A stretch of 64,000 bases of DNA from CAWBOV01 sp963790525 (lineage in GTDB: Bacteria > Actinomycetota > Actinomycetes > Mycobacteriales > Jatrophihabitantaceae). The stretch spans positions 434,001 to 498,000 of the forward strand of contig CAWBOV010000002.1 of the NCBI GenBank assembly GCA_963790525.1, written 5' to 3'. A program made the position numbers and the translations under genes. Shown piece by piece: positions 20,593-29,253 of this stretch (the first letter of the stretch is position 1; the number at the start of each line of letters is the position of its first letter). Below the pieces are notes generated by a model. That model was not told the DNA's origin and searched no databases. It saw only the letters and a program-made list of their open reading frames with translations.

Positions 20593-22752
20593 GTGACCCA
20601 GCCCACCGCGCTGCCGCCCTTCTCGACCGATCCGACGCTGCGTGCCCTGGTGGACCGGCTGCTCCCGGCCGACGAGACGCCGTCGGGATGGGACAGCGGG
20701 GTCGGCAGCTTCCTCGACGGCGTGCTCGCCACCGACCTCGCCGCGGAGGCCGACGGGATCCGTGCCGGCCTGGCCTCCCTGGACGAGGAGGCCCGCCTGC
20801 GCGGCGGCCCGTTCACCGAGCTGGACGCCACCGCTCAGGACGCGCTGATCGCCGATCTGCTCGACGGGCGGACCGCGACGGACTGGCCCGCCGCGGCGTT
20901 CCTGGAGCTCCTCGTCCGGCTCACGGCCCAGGGGTACTACGGCGATCCCGGTAACGGCGGCAACCGGGACGCGGTCTCGTGGGCGGACCTCGGCTACGCC
21001 GAGCACCTACCGGGGACGACGTGGCCGGCCGGAGAGGCCGAGCCGCTGCCGTCCGTGCCGCCGGCGCAGCTGGCCCCGAGCTACGACGCGGTCATCGTCG
21101 GTGCCGGCGCAGGTGGCGGGGTCGCGGCCTGGGTGCTCGCCGATGCCGGCTGGCGGGTACTGCTCGTCGAGCGCGGCGAGTGGCTGACCCTCGACCAGCT
21201 CCGCCCGGATCACCTGCGCAACCAGCGGTCCTTCCTCGGGTATCACACGGTCACCGAGCTGCCCAGGGAGGGCAATCCCCGGGTCCTGGCGACCTCGACC
21301 GGCACCGAGGTCGTCGATTCGGCCGACATCCGCTGGAGCGCCGACGCGCATGCCGTCGGCGGCGGCACCCGGGTGTACGGAGCGCAGGCGTGGCGGTTCT
21401 CGCCGGAGGACTTCCGGATGGCCAGCACCTACGGCGTACCTGACGGGAGCTCGCTCGCCGACTGGCCGATCGGGTACGAGGACCTCGAGCCCTGGTACGA
21501 CCGCGCCGAATGGGACTGGGGCACCGCCGGCGACGCCGAGGGCAACGCCTACGCGGGCCCCCGGGCGCGGGGCTATCCCATGCCGCCGATCGAACCCAAT
21601 CTCGGCGCCTCGGTGCTGGCGAAGGGCGCGGGCGCGTTGGGGCTGGGCACGTCGCCGGTGCCGCTCTTGATCAACTCGGTGCCCCGGGACGGGCGGGGCG
21701 CGTGCATCCGCTGCGGTGTGTGCGTCGGGTTCGCCTGCCCGGGCGGAGCGAAGAACGGCTCGCACAACACGGTGATCCCGAGAGCCGTGGCGACCGGGCG
21801 CTGCGACGTGGTGGTGCTGACCCAGGCCGAGCGCGTGATCTCCGACGCGGACGGGACCGTCACCGGGGTGGCGCTCGTGGGTGAGAGCGAGACCGGTGTG
21901 TGGCGCCGCGAGATCCGTGCCGCGCACGTCGTGCTGGCCGGCGGCGCGATCGAGACCGCGCGACTGCTGCTCAACAGCCCCACGCCGCAGGAGCCGACCG
22001 GCCTCGGTAACGCCCATGACCAGGTGGGCAGGAACCTGCAGTCACACGTCTACGCGGGGGCCATCGGCTTCTTCGACGACGTCGTGCAGGACTCCGCCGG
22101 CCCGGGGCCGTGTATCGCGACCAACGACTTCCGCCACGGCAACGAGGGCATCGTCGGGGGCGCCATGCTGGCCAACGACTTCGTCCCGACACCGATCAAC
22201 GTGTGGCAGACCCTGACGCGGCTGGGTGTCCTGCCGCGGTACGGGCTCGCGAGCAAGCAGGGGATGCGCCGGCTGTGGAGCCGGATGGCACTCGTGTTCG
22301 GCCCCGTCCAGGAGGTGCCCAACCCCGACTCGCGGGTCGGTGTCGATCCCGCCGTCCGTGACCAGTTCGGGGTGCCGGTCGCCCGTCTCAGCGGCGACAT
22401 CCACCCCGAGGACCGCACCACCGCGACCTTCGTGGCCACGCGGGCGGCGGATTGGCTGCGGGCCAGCGGTGCCGCCGACGTCGTCACCCTCGACGCCTCG
22501 GGGCGCCCCGAGGGCCCGAGCGGAGGCCAGCACCAGGCGGGCACCTGCCGGATGGGCGACGATCCGCGCACGTCGGTGACCGATCAGTGGGGGCGGCTCT
22601 GGGACCACCGGAACGTCCTGGTCGCCGACGGCTCGGTGCACGTCACCAACGGTGGCGTGAACCCGATCCTCACGATCATCGCTCTGGCCTACCGCAACGC
22701 CGCCCATCTCGTGGAGCACCCGGTACGCCCCGACGCCGGCGCGGGGCGCTGA
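20593..22752 (+). CDS. GMC family oxidoreductase with fused gluconate 2-dehydrogenase subunit 3-like domain
   Basis: A 719-aa two-part enzyme. Residues about 10-150 (LRALVDRLLPADETPSGWDSGVG...QGYYGDPGNGG) match the small gamma subunit (subunit 3) of membrane gluconate 2-dehydrogenase. The rest is a GMC flavoprotein: the FAD motif VIVGAGAGGGVAAWVLADAGW, HAVGGGTRVYGAQ, CIRCGVCVGFACPGGAK with a CxxCGxC cluster, the catalytic His in GGQHQAGTCRMG, and C-terminal SVHVTNGGVNPILTIIALAYR. No signal peptide or cytochrome partner is nearby, so electrons may go to a diffusible acceptor. GTG 20593 follows the divergent DUF11 gene by 188 bases that contain no other feature. Probable substrate is a sugar or alcohol, unproven. 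Confidence 0.88.
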   Translation: MTQPTALPPFSTDPTLRALVDRLLPADETPSGWDSGVGSFLDGVLATDLAAEADGIRAGLASLDEEARLRGGPFTELDATAQDALIADLLDGRTATDWPAAAFLELLVRLTAQGYYGDPGNGGNRDAVSWADLGYAEHLPGTTWPAGEAEPLPSVPPAQLAPSYDAVIVGAGAGGGVAAWVLADAGWRVLLVERGEWLTLDQLRPDHLRNQRSFLGYHTVTELPREGNPRVLATSTGTEVVDSADIRWSADAHAVGGGTRVYGAQAWRFSPEDFRMASTYGVPDGSSLADWPIGYEDLEPWYDRAEWDWGTAGDAEGNAYAGPRARGYPMPPIEPNLGASVLAKGAGALGLGTSPVPLLINSVPRDGRGACIRCGVCVGFACPGGAKNGSHNTVIPRAVATGRCDVVVLTQAERVISDADGTVTGVALVGESETGVWRREIRAAHVVLAGGAIETARLLLNSPTPQEPTGLGNAHDQVGRNLQSHVYAGAIGFFDDVVQDSAGPGPCIATNDFRHGNEGIVGGAMLANDFVPTPINVWQTLTRLGVLPRYGLASKQGMRRLWSRMALVFGPVQEVPNPDSRVGVDPAVRDQFGVPVARLSGDIHPEDRTTATFVATRAADWLRASGAADVVTLDASGRPEGPSGGQHQAGTCRMGDDPRTSVTDQWGRLWDHRNVLVADGSVHVTNGGVNPILTIIALAYRNAAHLVEHPVRPDAGAGR

Positions 22753-22803
22753 CGTCGGGCGTCGCGATGCAGGCCGAGGACATCTACGTCGGCGGCCGGC
22801 CTG

Positions 22804-23775
22804 TCACCAGGCGTAGTCCTCCGGGGCCGTCCGGTGGCCGGGGAAGATCTCGTCCAGACGGGCCAGGGCCTTGTCGTCGAGGCTGACGTCGAGGGCCCGG
22901 ATGCCGGCCGTGAGCTGCTCCATCGTGCGCGGCCCGACGATCGGTGCCGTGACGGCGGGCTGGTGGAGCAGCCAGGCGAGGGCCACATCGCCCGGCTCGT
23001 GACCGAGTTCCGCGGCGAAGTCCTCGTACTGCTCGATCTGCTCGCGGTGGTCGCGGACCGCTTCGGCCGCGCGGCCCTCGAGGCGGCGCTTGCCGTCCCG
23101 CTCCTTGCGCAGGACGCCGCCGAGCAGGCCGCCCTGCAACGGCGACCACGGGATGACGCCGAGACCGTAGTGCTGCGCCGCCGGCAGGACCTCCAGCTCG
23201 ACCGCGCGGGTCAGCAGGTTGTAGATGGACTGCTCGCTGACCAGCCCGCTGAAGTTGCGCCGGGCCGCCGCGGCCTGCGCGTCGGCGATGTGCCAGCCGG
23301 CGAAGTTGCTGCTGCCGACGTAGAGGATCTTGCCCTGGGCGATGGCGACCTCGACGGCCTGCCAGATCTCCTCCCACGGGGTGGCGCGGTCGATGTGGTG
23401 GAACTGGTAGAGGTCGATGTAGTCGGTCTGCAGGCGGGTGAGGCTGGCGTCCAGCGCGCGGCGGATGTTCAGCGCCGACAGCTTGCCCTCGTTCGGCCAG
23501 GACCCCATGTCGCCGTAGAGCTTGGTCGCGAGGACGGTCTTGGCACGGCGCCCGCCGCCCTGGGCGAAGAAGTTGCCGACGATCTCCTCGGTGCGGCCGA
23601 GGCTGACGTCGCGGCCGTAGACGTTGGCGGTGTCGAAGAAGTTGATGCCGGCCTCGTGAGCGGCGTCCATGATCGCGTGCGAGTCGGGTTCGGTGGTGAG
23701 CGCCCCGAAGTTCATGGTGCCGAGGCAGAGACGGCTGACGGACAGGCCGGTGCGGCCGAGATGTGTGTACTCCAT
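22804..23775 (-). CDS. Aldo/keto reductase
   Basis: A 323-aa NADPH-dependent TIM-barrel reductase. It begins MEYTHLGRTGLSVSRLCLGTMNFG and has FFDTANVYG (catalytic Asp and Tyr), VLATKLYG (Lys) and YQFHHID (His), a complete catalytic tetrad. The C-terminal cofactor region is VTAPIVGPRTMEQLTAG. It resembles general AKRs of the YakC/AKR13 or Tas-like groups. A GGAGGA run lies right against the ATG, closer than usual, but the N-terminus is the normal one for the family. It is convergent with the GMC gene and lies downstream of the MFS gene on the same strand. Confidence 0.93.
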   Translation of the reverse strand: MEYTHLGRTGLSVSRLCLGTMNFGALTTEPDSHAIMDAAHEAGINFFDTANVYGRDVSLGRTEEIVGNFFAQGGGRRAKTVLATKLYGDMGSWPNEGKLSALNIRRALDASLTRLQTDYIDLYQFHHIDRATPWEEIWQAVEVAIAQGKILYVGSSNFAGWHIADAQAAAARRNFSGLVSEQSIYNLLTRAVELEVLPAAQHYGLGVIPWSPLQGGLLGGVLRKERDGKRRLEGRAAEAVRDHREQIEQYEDFAAELGHEPGDVALAWLLHQPAVTAPIVGPRTMEQLTAGIRALDVSLDDKALARLDEIFPGHRTAPEDYAW

Positions 23776-23814
23776 TCCTCCACTCTTACCGAGGTGATCT
23801 CAGCTGTCCAACAG

Positions 23815-23837
23815 GGCCGGAACCTGTTCATCCGGCC
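23815..23837 (-). terminator. Possible terminator downstream of the MFS gene
   Basis: GGCCGGA and TCCGGCC form a 7-bp stem with a 9-base loop, 45-68 bases past the MFS stop and before the AKR start. The stem is modest and has no T-run. Confidence 0.35.
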
Positions 23838-23882
23838 TTCCCCGAGGTGCGTCGCCGTCCTGACCGAGGCGCGGGCCGGGCC

Positions 23883-25142
23883 TCAGGCGCGGGCGGGCTG
23901 CACCTGCCCGGGGCAGGTCACCACCTGCTCGGCGGGGCGCCGGCGGGCGGCGACTCCGACGAGCGCGATCCCGGCGAGCGCCATGACGGCCAGCCCGTAC
24001 TCGCGTGTGGTGTCGAGCAGGCCGCCGGCGTGGACGACCAGGTAGCCGGCGATCACCGCGGGCAGGCCCATCGCCAGGTAGGAGATCACGTAGACGATCG
24101 AGAGCAGGCCGGAGCGCTCGTGCGGGCGCGCCAGCGGGACGATCGTGCGGATGGCGCCCTGGAACCCGGAGCCGAAACCGAAGCCCGCGACCGCGGTGCC
24201 CACGAAGAATCCGGCGATCGACCCGGCGTCGACGGCGAGCAGGGTGAGTCCCACCCCCGCGAACAGGCCGACGGTACCGATCAGCATCACCGTCCGGGTG
24301 GGCGCACCGCGCAGCAGGAGCACCGCGACCGCACCGCCCCCGGCCAGCACGAACAGGGCGAGCCCGCCCAGCACGAGGGAGTCGGAGCCGGAGACGTGCC
24401 GCACGACGGCCGGGCCGACGGAACCGTAGAACCCGGCCAGCGACCACGCGGCGACGAGGACGGGCGCGACCAGCAGCAGCGCCCCCCGGGCGGCGCGCGG
24501 CACCCCGAACTGCGGCCGCAGCGAGGCGAGCGCGCCGGGACGGGTGGAGGACGACTCGGCCATCAGCAGGACGCCGACCCACTGCAGCACGAAGACCGCC
24601 AGGAGCACGAGGTAGACCAGGTGCACCGGGGCGGGCAGGTAGGTGACCAGAAGCCCGGCGAGCAGGCCGCCGGTGGCGGTGCCCAGGACCGGGGCGACCG
24701 AGTTGGCGATCGTCCCCTTCACGCGGTCCAGGTCGAGCATGCCCGCGCCGACGGCACCGACCGCGGCACCGGTCGCCAGGCCCTGGATCACCCGGGCCAG
24801 CAGCAGTTCGGGCACACCGTGCGCCGTGGTGAACACGATCATGGTGACGGCCTGGAGGGCGATCGCCGTCAGCAGCACCGGGCGGCGGCCGATGTGGTCC
24901 GACAGGGACCCGACGACCAGGAGCGAGGTCAGGACGGCGAGGGCGTAGATGCCGAACACCACCGTCGTCGTGATCGGTGAGAAGCCCCACTCGGCCTGGT
25001 AGACGGCGTAGAGCGGGGTGGGCGCGCTCGAGGCGGCCAGGAAGAACAGCACGATCGAGGCCTGCAGGTAGAAGGCGAGTCCCGCTGGGACGAACCGCGA
25101 CCGGACCGGGGCGGCGTCGAGGTCCGGCGCCGGCCGCGGCAC
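23883..25142 (-). CDS. MFS transporter (TetR-controlled)
   Basis: A major facilitator of about 419 aa with twelve hydrophobic segments. The loop between helices 2 and 3 reads GSLSDHIGRRPVLL, the MFS signature, and SAPTPLYAVYQAEWGFSP lies after helix 1, a form common in actinobacterial drug or metabolite exporters. The only in-frame start is GTG 25142, which has no ribosome-binding site. Sixty bases upstream, ATG 25203 has a strong AGGAG but is in another frame, and a TGA blocks this frame at 25202. Either initiation is weak at 25142 or a base is missing or extra in the repetitive CCGACCCGCACCGACGC-type stretch. The gene is divergent from the TetR gene at 25286 across two operator-like palindromes. 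Confidence 0.85.
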   Translation of the reverse strand: MPRPAPDLDAAPVRSRFVPAGLAFYLQASIVLFFLAASSAPTPLYAVYQAEWGFSPITTTVVFGIYALAVLTSLLVVGSLSDHIGRRPVLLTAIALQAVTMIVFTTAHGVPELLLARVIQGLATGAAVGAVGAGMLDLDRVKGTIANSVAPVLGTATGGLLAGLLVTYLPAPVHLVYLVLLAVFVLQWVGVLLMAESSSTRPGALASLRPQFGVPRAARGALLLVAPVLVAAWSLAGFYGSVGPAVVRHVSGSDSLVLGGLALFVLAGGGAVAVLLLRGAPTRTVMLIGTVGLFAGVGLTLLAVDAGSIAGFFVGTAVAGFGFGSGFQGAIRTIVPLARPHERSGLLSIVYVISYLAMGLPAVIAGYLVVHAGGLLDTTREYGLAVMALAGIALVGVAARRRPAEQVVTCPGQVQPARA

Positions 25143-25225
25143 GGGCCGGGCGGACGCGTCGGTGCGGGTCGGGTGCGTCGGTGCGGGTGGGTGCGCTGGT
25201 CATCGGGCTCTCCTGGCGGACTCGA

Positions 25226-25271
25226 CAGACAGGTCTGTCTGCACTGGGAGTGACAGTAGACAGACCTGTCT
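25226..25271. promoter_or_regulatory. Pair of TetR operators between MFS and TetR genes
   Basis: CAGACAG-GT-CTGTCTG (25226-25241) is a palindrome with 7-bp arms. AGACAG-AC-CTGTCT (25258-25271) repeats the same core with 6-bp arms. Centres are about 31 bases apart. The second copy ends 15 bases before the TetR ATG. Placement between divergent starts suggests repression of both genes. Confidence 0.8.
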
Positions 25272-25285
25272 GTTATTGTCAAGCC

Positions 25286-25897
25286 ATGGCAGCGCAGACA
25301 GCAGCAGTGCTTCCGGACGCCGACGGCTCCGGACGGCTCTCGGCCCGTGAACGGCTGCTGGCCGCCGCGAACGAGTTGTTCTACGAGGAGGGCGTACACA
25401 CGGTCGGCATCGACCGGGTCATCGAGAAGGCGGGCGTGGCCAAGGCAACGCTGTACAGCACGTTCGGTAGCAAGGACGAGCTGATCCGCGCCTACCTGCT
25501 CGGCCGCCACGCCAGTCGGCGGGCCCGGATCACCGCCGCGGTGGAGGCCATCTCCGACCCGCGGGAGCGGGTGCTGGCCGTGTTCGACCAGCTGGGCGAG
25601 TCCTTCCTCGTCCCGGGCTTCCACGGCTGCGCCTTCGTCAACGCCAGCGCCGAGGCCCGCCCCGGAAGCCCGATCGAGGCGGCCTCCGACGAGTACCGCC
25701 AGTGGGTCCGGACCCTGTTCACCGACCTGACCCGCGCGGCCGGCGCCGCCGATCCGGAGTCCCTCGCCGAGCAGCTGCAGTTGCTCTACGACGGCGCCGG
25801 GATCGCCGCGCGGATGGATCGCAACCGCGCAGCTGCGTCATCGGCCCGCGCCGTGGCCGTCACGCTGCTGGACGCGTCCATCGCCGCCGCCCGATAG
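25286..25897 (+). CDS. TetR/AcrR family regulator of the adjacent MFS exporter
   Basis: A 203-aa TetR-family repressor. The HTH is RLLAAANELFYEEGVHTVGIDRVIEKAGVAKATLYSTFGSKDEL. The ligand-binding domain includes SFLVPGFHGCAFVNASAEA, a form shared by regulators next to efflux pumps (TetR_C_33-like). ATG 25286 lies just after two palindromic operator sites, so short-leader or leaderless expression with autorepression is expected. A hairpin terminator follows it. Confidence 0.93.
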   Translation: MAAQTAAVLPDADGSGRLSARERLLAAANELFYEEGVHTVGIDRVIEKAGVAKATLYSTFGSKDELIRAYLLGRHASRRARITAAVEAISDPRERVLAVFDQLGESFLVPGFHGCAFVNASAEARPGSPIEAASDEYRQWVRTLFTDLTRAAGAADPESLAEQLQLLYDGAGIAARMDRNRAAASSARAVAVTLLDASIAAAR

Positions 25898-25905
25898 CGG
25901 GCCTG

Positions 25906-25953
25906 TCACACCGGGGCGGCGGTTCGGCGTCGGATCGCCCCGCCCCCGTGTGA
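25906..25953 (+). terminator. Terminator after the TetR gene
   Basis: TCACACCGGGGCGG (25906-25919) pairs with CCGCCCCCGTGTGA (25940-25953): 13 of 14 positions match around a 20-base loop. It begins nine bases after the TetR stop and separates it from the LOG-family gene. Confidence 0.7.
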
Positions 25954-25988
25954 AAGGCCGCAGAGCCGGGTGCTGAAGACTGGGCGGC

Positions 25989-26543
25989 ATGGACAACGGA
26001 CGGGTCTGCGTCTTCTGTGGCGCCAGCTCCGGCAACTCGGAGAAGTACGCCCGGGTGGCCGCCGAACTCGGGCGGGCGCTCGTCGCCGCCGGGCACGGGC
26101 TCGTCTTCGGCGCGGGCGGCGTGGGGATCATGGGCGCCGTCTCGGACGCGGTGCTCGCGGCCGGCGGTGAGGCCGTCGGCGTCATCCCCCAGTCGCTGCG
26201 CGAGCGGGAGTACGGCCGGGACGACCTGACCGAGCTGCACATCACCACGACGATGCACGAGCGCAAGGCCCTGATGCACGAGCTGTCGGACGCGTTCGTG
26301 GTGCTGCCGGGCGGCCTCGGCACGTTCGAGGAGTTCTTCGAGGTGCTGACCTGGGCCCAGCTCGGGCTGCACCACAAGCCGATCATCGTGCTGGACGTCG
26401 ACGGGTACTACCAGCCCCTCGTCGAACTGCTCGACCACGCCCTGTCGAGCGCGTTCCTCCGTCCTGGCGACCGGGACCTGGTGGCGGTCGTGGACTCGGT
26501 CGCGGCGGTCATGGCGCTGCTGGACCGATCACGGCTGGGTTGA
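25989..26543 (+). CDS. LOG family protein (nucleoside 5'-monophosphate phosphoribohydrolase)
   Basis: A 184-aa Rossmann protein of the LOG (LONELY GUY) family. It starts with RVCVFCGASSGNSEKY, has GAGGVGIMGAVSDAVLAAGG, the conserved TTTMHERKALM, and the signature PGGLGTFEEFFEVLTWAQLGLHHKP. Family members release ribose 5-phosphate from cytokinin or purine nucleoside monophosphates; the catalytic Arg (MHERK) and Glu (PGGLGTFEE) are present. The C-terminus ends inside a short direct repeat shared with the 3' end of the opposing antiporter gene. It is convergent with that gene 15 bases away. The physiological substrate is uncertain. Confidence 0.93.
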   Translation: MDNGRVCVFCGASSGNSEKYARVAAELGRALVAAGHGLVFGAGGVGIMGAVSDAVLAAGGEAVGVIPQSLREREYGRDDLTELHITTTMHERKALMHELSDAFVVLPGGLGTFEEFFEVLTWAQLGLHHKPIIVLDVDGYYQPLVELLDHALSSAFLRPGDRDLVAVVDSVAAVMALLDRSRLG

Positions 26544-26569
26544 TCACGGCTGGACCGATCACGGCTGGG
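26521..26569. repeat. Short direct repeats spanning the LOG and antiporter 3' ends
   Basis: TGGACCGATCACGGCTGGG occurs at 26521-26539 and 26551-26569 (30-bp period), with a partial copy TGATCACGGCTGG between. The repeat covers the LOG stop and the last codons of the antiporter gene, so both C-termini may have been altered by slippage. Confidence 0.65.
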
Positions 26570-28052
26570 CCGAGGACGGCGATGGCGACGCCGGCTCCTC
26601 GAAGATCAACCGCAGCCGGGTGTCGAGGGCCGGGTCGGCGAGGACGAGCGCCTCGTCGCCGGGTTCGAGCCGGGTGTCGGCGGTGACCGGGACGAGCTGC
26701 CCCGCCCGCACCACGAAGCTCACCCACGCGTCCTCGGGCAGGTCGGTCAGCGCTCCGACCCGCTGCCCGTCGGCGACGGAGCCGCGCGCGACCGTCAGCC
26801 GGTGCACGCCGTCGGGCTCGTCGCGCAGGCGCACCCCGAGACTCCACGGCTCCGGCTCGACCACCCGCATCGGCACGCGCAGCCGCCCGGCCACCGCCGG
26901 GACGAGGCTGCCCTGCACGACCACCGAGAAGACCACCACCACGACGACGATCCCGTACAGGCGCTCGGCGTGGGCCAGGTGAGCGCCCAGCAGGAAGCTG
27001 CCGAGCAGGATCGGGACGGCGCCTTTGAGGCCGGAGAACAGCACGAAGGCGCGCTCGTTGCGATCCAGGCCGGATCCGATCAGGCACGGCCCCACGAGCA
27101 GCGGGCGGATCACGAAGGCCAGCACGGCCCCGAACCCGAGCCCGGGGATCCAGACATCGGCATGGGTCAGGTTGTGCAGGTCGACGGTCATGCCGAGGAC
27201 GACGAACGCCACGATCTCGCCCAGGCTGGCCAGCGCGGAGTGCACGTGCTCGATCTCGCGCCGGTAGGGCACCCGCTCCTCGCCCAGCAGGATGCCGGCG
27301 ACGAACACCGCGAGGAACCCGGAGCCGTGTGCCAGGGTCGCCACGCCGAACAGCGCGAACGCTCCGGCCAGCGTGCGCAGGGGGTACAGCCCACCTCCCG
27401 GGAGCGGGACGCTGCGCATGAACCACAGCAGGGCCCGCCCGCCGACGACGCCGACCGCCGCGCCGACGCCCATCTGGAGCAGGAACTCCCCGCCCACGTG
27501 TGCGAAGGCGCCCCCGGACAGGCCGCCGGCGCCGAGCAGGCTGACCATCAGGGCGATGCCGACAGGGTCGTTGGCGCCGGACTCGCCCTCGAGGATCGTC
27601 CCGCTGCGTCCGGAGACCTCGCGCTGACCCAGGACGGAGAAGACAACGGCGGGATCGGTCGGGGCCACGGCGGTCGCGACCAGGACCGCGGGGTACCAGT
27701 CGAGCCCGACCGCCAGGTGCAGGAACAACGCGCCGCCCGCGGCCGTCAGGAAGGTGCCCACCACACCGACCACGCCGATGGCGCGCGCGGCCGCCCGGAA
27801 CCTGGACCAGCCGATGTGCATCCCCCCGTCGAAGAGGATGCAGACCAGGGCGACCGTGACCAGGTGGTCGACGGTGGCCTCGTCCGGTGCATGCAGGTCG
27901 GGGATGGCCTGCACGACGATCGCGGCCGCGACGAGCAGCAACGCCGGCGCCGGGATCCGGATGCGTTCGGTGATCCGGTTGGACAGCACGCCCGCGAGGC
28001 AGACACCGGCGGCCAGCAGCACGACGCCGGCGAAGCGGTAGGTGTCAGCCAT
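26559..28052 (-). CDS. CPA1-type K+/H+ (or Na+/H+) antiporter with TrkA-C domain
   Basis: A 497-aa antiporter resembling NhaP2/CvrA. About twelve membrane segments span residues 1-385. Transport-core motifs are CILFDGGMHIGW, ATAVAPTDPAVVFSVLGQ and ILEGESGANDPVGIALM, with the paired acidic residues of CPA1 proteins. After the membrane part, a cytoplasmic region (about residues 400-485) reads VARGSVADGQRVGALTDLPED...TRLEPGDEALVLADP, an RCK_C (TrkA-C) ligand-sensing domain that in this subfamily usually binds nucleotides or c-di-AMP. Likely role is export of K+ in exchange for protons and turgor or pH control. It is divergent from the nucleoside hydrolase gene. Confidence 0.9.
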   Translation of the reverse strand: MADTYRFAGVVLLAAGVCLAGVLSNRITERIRIPAPALLLVAAAIVVQAIPDLHAPDEATVDHLVTVALVCILFDGGMHIGWSRFRAAARAIGVVGVVGTFLTAAGGALFLHLAVGLDWYPAVLVATAVAPTDPAVVFSVLGQREVSGRSGTILEGESGANDPVGIALMVSLLGAGGLSGGAFAHVGGEFLLQMGVGAAVGVVGGRALLWFMRSVPLPGGGLYPLRTLAGAFALFGVATLAHGSGFLAVFVAGILLGEERVPYRREIEHVHSALASLGEIVAFVVLGMTVDLHNLTHADVWIPGLGFGAVLAFVIRPLLVGPCLIGSGLDRNERAFVLFSGLKGAVPILLGSFLLGAHLAHAERLYGIVVVVVVFSVVVQGSLVPAVAGRLRVPMRVVEPEPWSLGVRLRDEPDGVHRLTVARGSVADGQRVGALTDLPEDAWVSFVVRAGQLVPVTADTRLEPGDEALVLADPALDTRLRLIFEEPASPSPSSAQP

Positions 28053-28166
28053 CGAGGAACGCTCGGGTCACGGAGGTCGCCTTCTGCCGGAGGGATCGTT
28101 CTGCTGCGCACGCGCCGAGTCGAGCGTAGGGCCCCGGGCGCCCATCCCCGCCCGGGTCGCGCACTA

Positions 28167-28199
28167 GATTCACTGCGGTGACCGATTCACTGCGGTGAC
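28167..28199. promoter_or_regulatory. Duplicated palindromic site upstream of the nucleoside hydrolase
   Basis: GATTCACTGCGGTGAC occurs at 28167-28182 and 28184-28199, a 17-base period. Each copy contains the palindrome TCAC-TGCG-GTGA. The second copy ends 22 bases before the chosen GTG. The spacing of about one and a half helical turns is compatible with cooperative repressor binding, but it could be a slippage duplication. Confidence 0.5.
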
Positions 28200-28221
28200 T
28201 GCGCATGCCGGGGAGGCGACC

Positions 28222-29175
28222 GTGAACACCCAGCCGTTCCTGCTGGACTGCGACACCGGGATCGACGATGCGCTGGCGATCCTCTACCTGCTCTCCGAGC
28301 CCCACGTCGAGCTCGTCGCGATCACCACGACCCACGGCAACACCAGCCCGGGCCAGGCGGCCGAGAACACGCTGGCGGTCCTGGCCCTCGCGCAGCGCCC
28401 GGACACCCCGGTGATCGCCGGCGCCGAGCACCGCTTGGCCGGTGACTACGACGGAGGGGCCCCGTCGGTCCACGGCGGCAACGGCATGGGTGACGTAGCG
28501 ATGCCCCCGTCGCTGAGCAGCGTCGCCGCGGGCTACGCACCGGAGGAGATCGTCCGGCTGGCGCGCGAGCACGGTGGTGCACTCAACCTCGTCTGCACCG
28601 CGCCGTTGACGAACATCGCGCTGGCGCTGCTGATCGAGCCGGACCTGCCGGATCTCATCGCCTCCGTGACGATCATGGGCGGGGCCGCGCTGGCCCCCGG
28701 GAACATCTCCCCCGTCGCCGAGGCCAACATCGGCAACGATCCCGAGGCGGCGGCCGCGGTGTTCGACGCGCCCTGGGAGATCACCCTCGTGCCCCTCGAC
28801 GTGACGATGGCCAACCTCTTCGAGCAGTCGGATCGGGACGCCCTGCTGGCGTCGGACCGGCCCGTTGCCCAGCACGTCGGGGCCATGCTCGGGCGCTACT
28901 ACGACTGGTACTCCGCCGTGTTCGGGCGGCCGTGCTCGGCGCTGCACGATCCGCTGGCGGCCGCGATCGCCACCGGCGGCGCACAGCCGTCGGTGGCACC
29001 GCTGGTCCGTGCCGTCGTCGACACCACGGACGGCCCGGGCCGCGGCCAGACGATCTGCGACCTGCGCGGGCGCTACGGCGGATACCCCGCGCAGAGCCGC
29101 GCGCGCTGCCGGGTGGTGCTCGAGGTCGAGCGGCCGTTCGCCCCGGATCTGCTGGCGCGGCTGCTCGCCTACTGA
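28222..29175 (+). CDS. Nucleoside hydrolase (inosine-uridine preferring family)
   Basis: A 317-aa N-ribohydrolase that cleaves nucleosides to base and ribose for salvage. The N-terminal calcium-binding motif is LLDCDTGIDDALA (DxDxxxDD), followed by TTTHGNTSPGQAAENTLAVL, VHGGNGMGDV, LVCTAPLTNIALAL, VTIMGGAALAPGNISPVAEANIGNDPEAA and HDPLAAAI with the final Ca-ligand Asp. GTG 28222 was chosen because GGGGAGG lies five bases upstream; GTG 28195 is in frame but has no site and lies in a duplicated palindrome. A duplicated operator-like element precedes the gene. Confidence 0.94.
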   Translation: MNTQPFLLDCDTGIDDALAILYLLSEPHVELVAITTTHGNTSPGQAAENTLAVLALAQRPDTPVIAGAEHRLAGDYDGGAPSVHGGNGMGDVAMPPSLSSVAAGYAPEEIVRLAREHGGALNLVCTAPLTNIALALLIEPDLPDLIASVTIMGGAALAPGNISPVAEANIGNDPEAAAAVFDAPWEITLVPLDVTMANLFEQSDRDALLASDRPVAQHVGAMLGRYYDWYSAVFGRPCSALHDPLAAAIATGGAQPSVAPLVRAVVDTTDGPGRGQTICDLRGRYGGYPAQSRARCRVVLEVERPFAPDLLARLLAY

Positions 29176-29253
29176 CTCCTGAGCCCTGCCGCGTTGTCGG
29201 TGGCCGACTCTAGGCTGGTGTGGTCCACATCACCTCGAGACCAGGAGTGAGCC

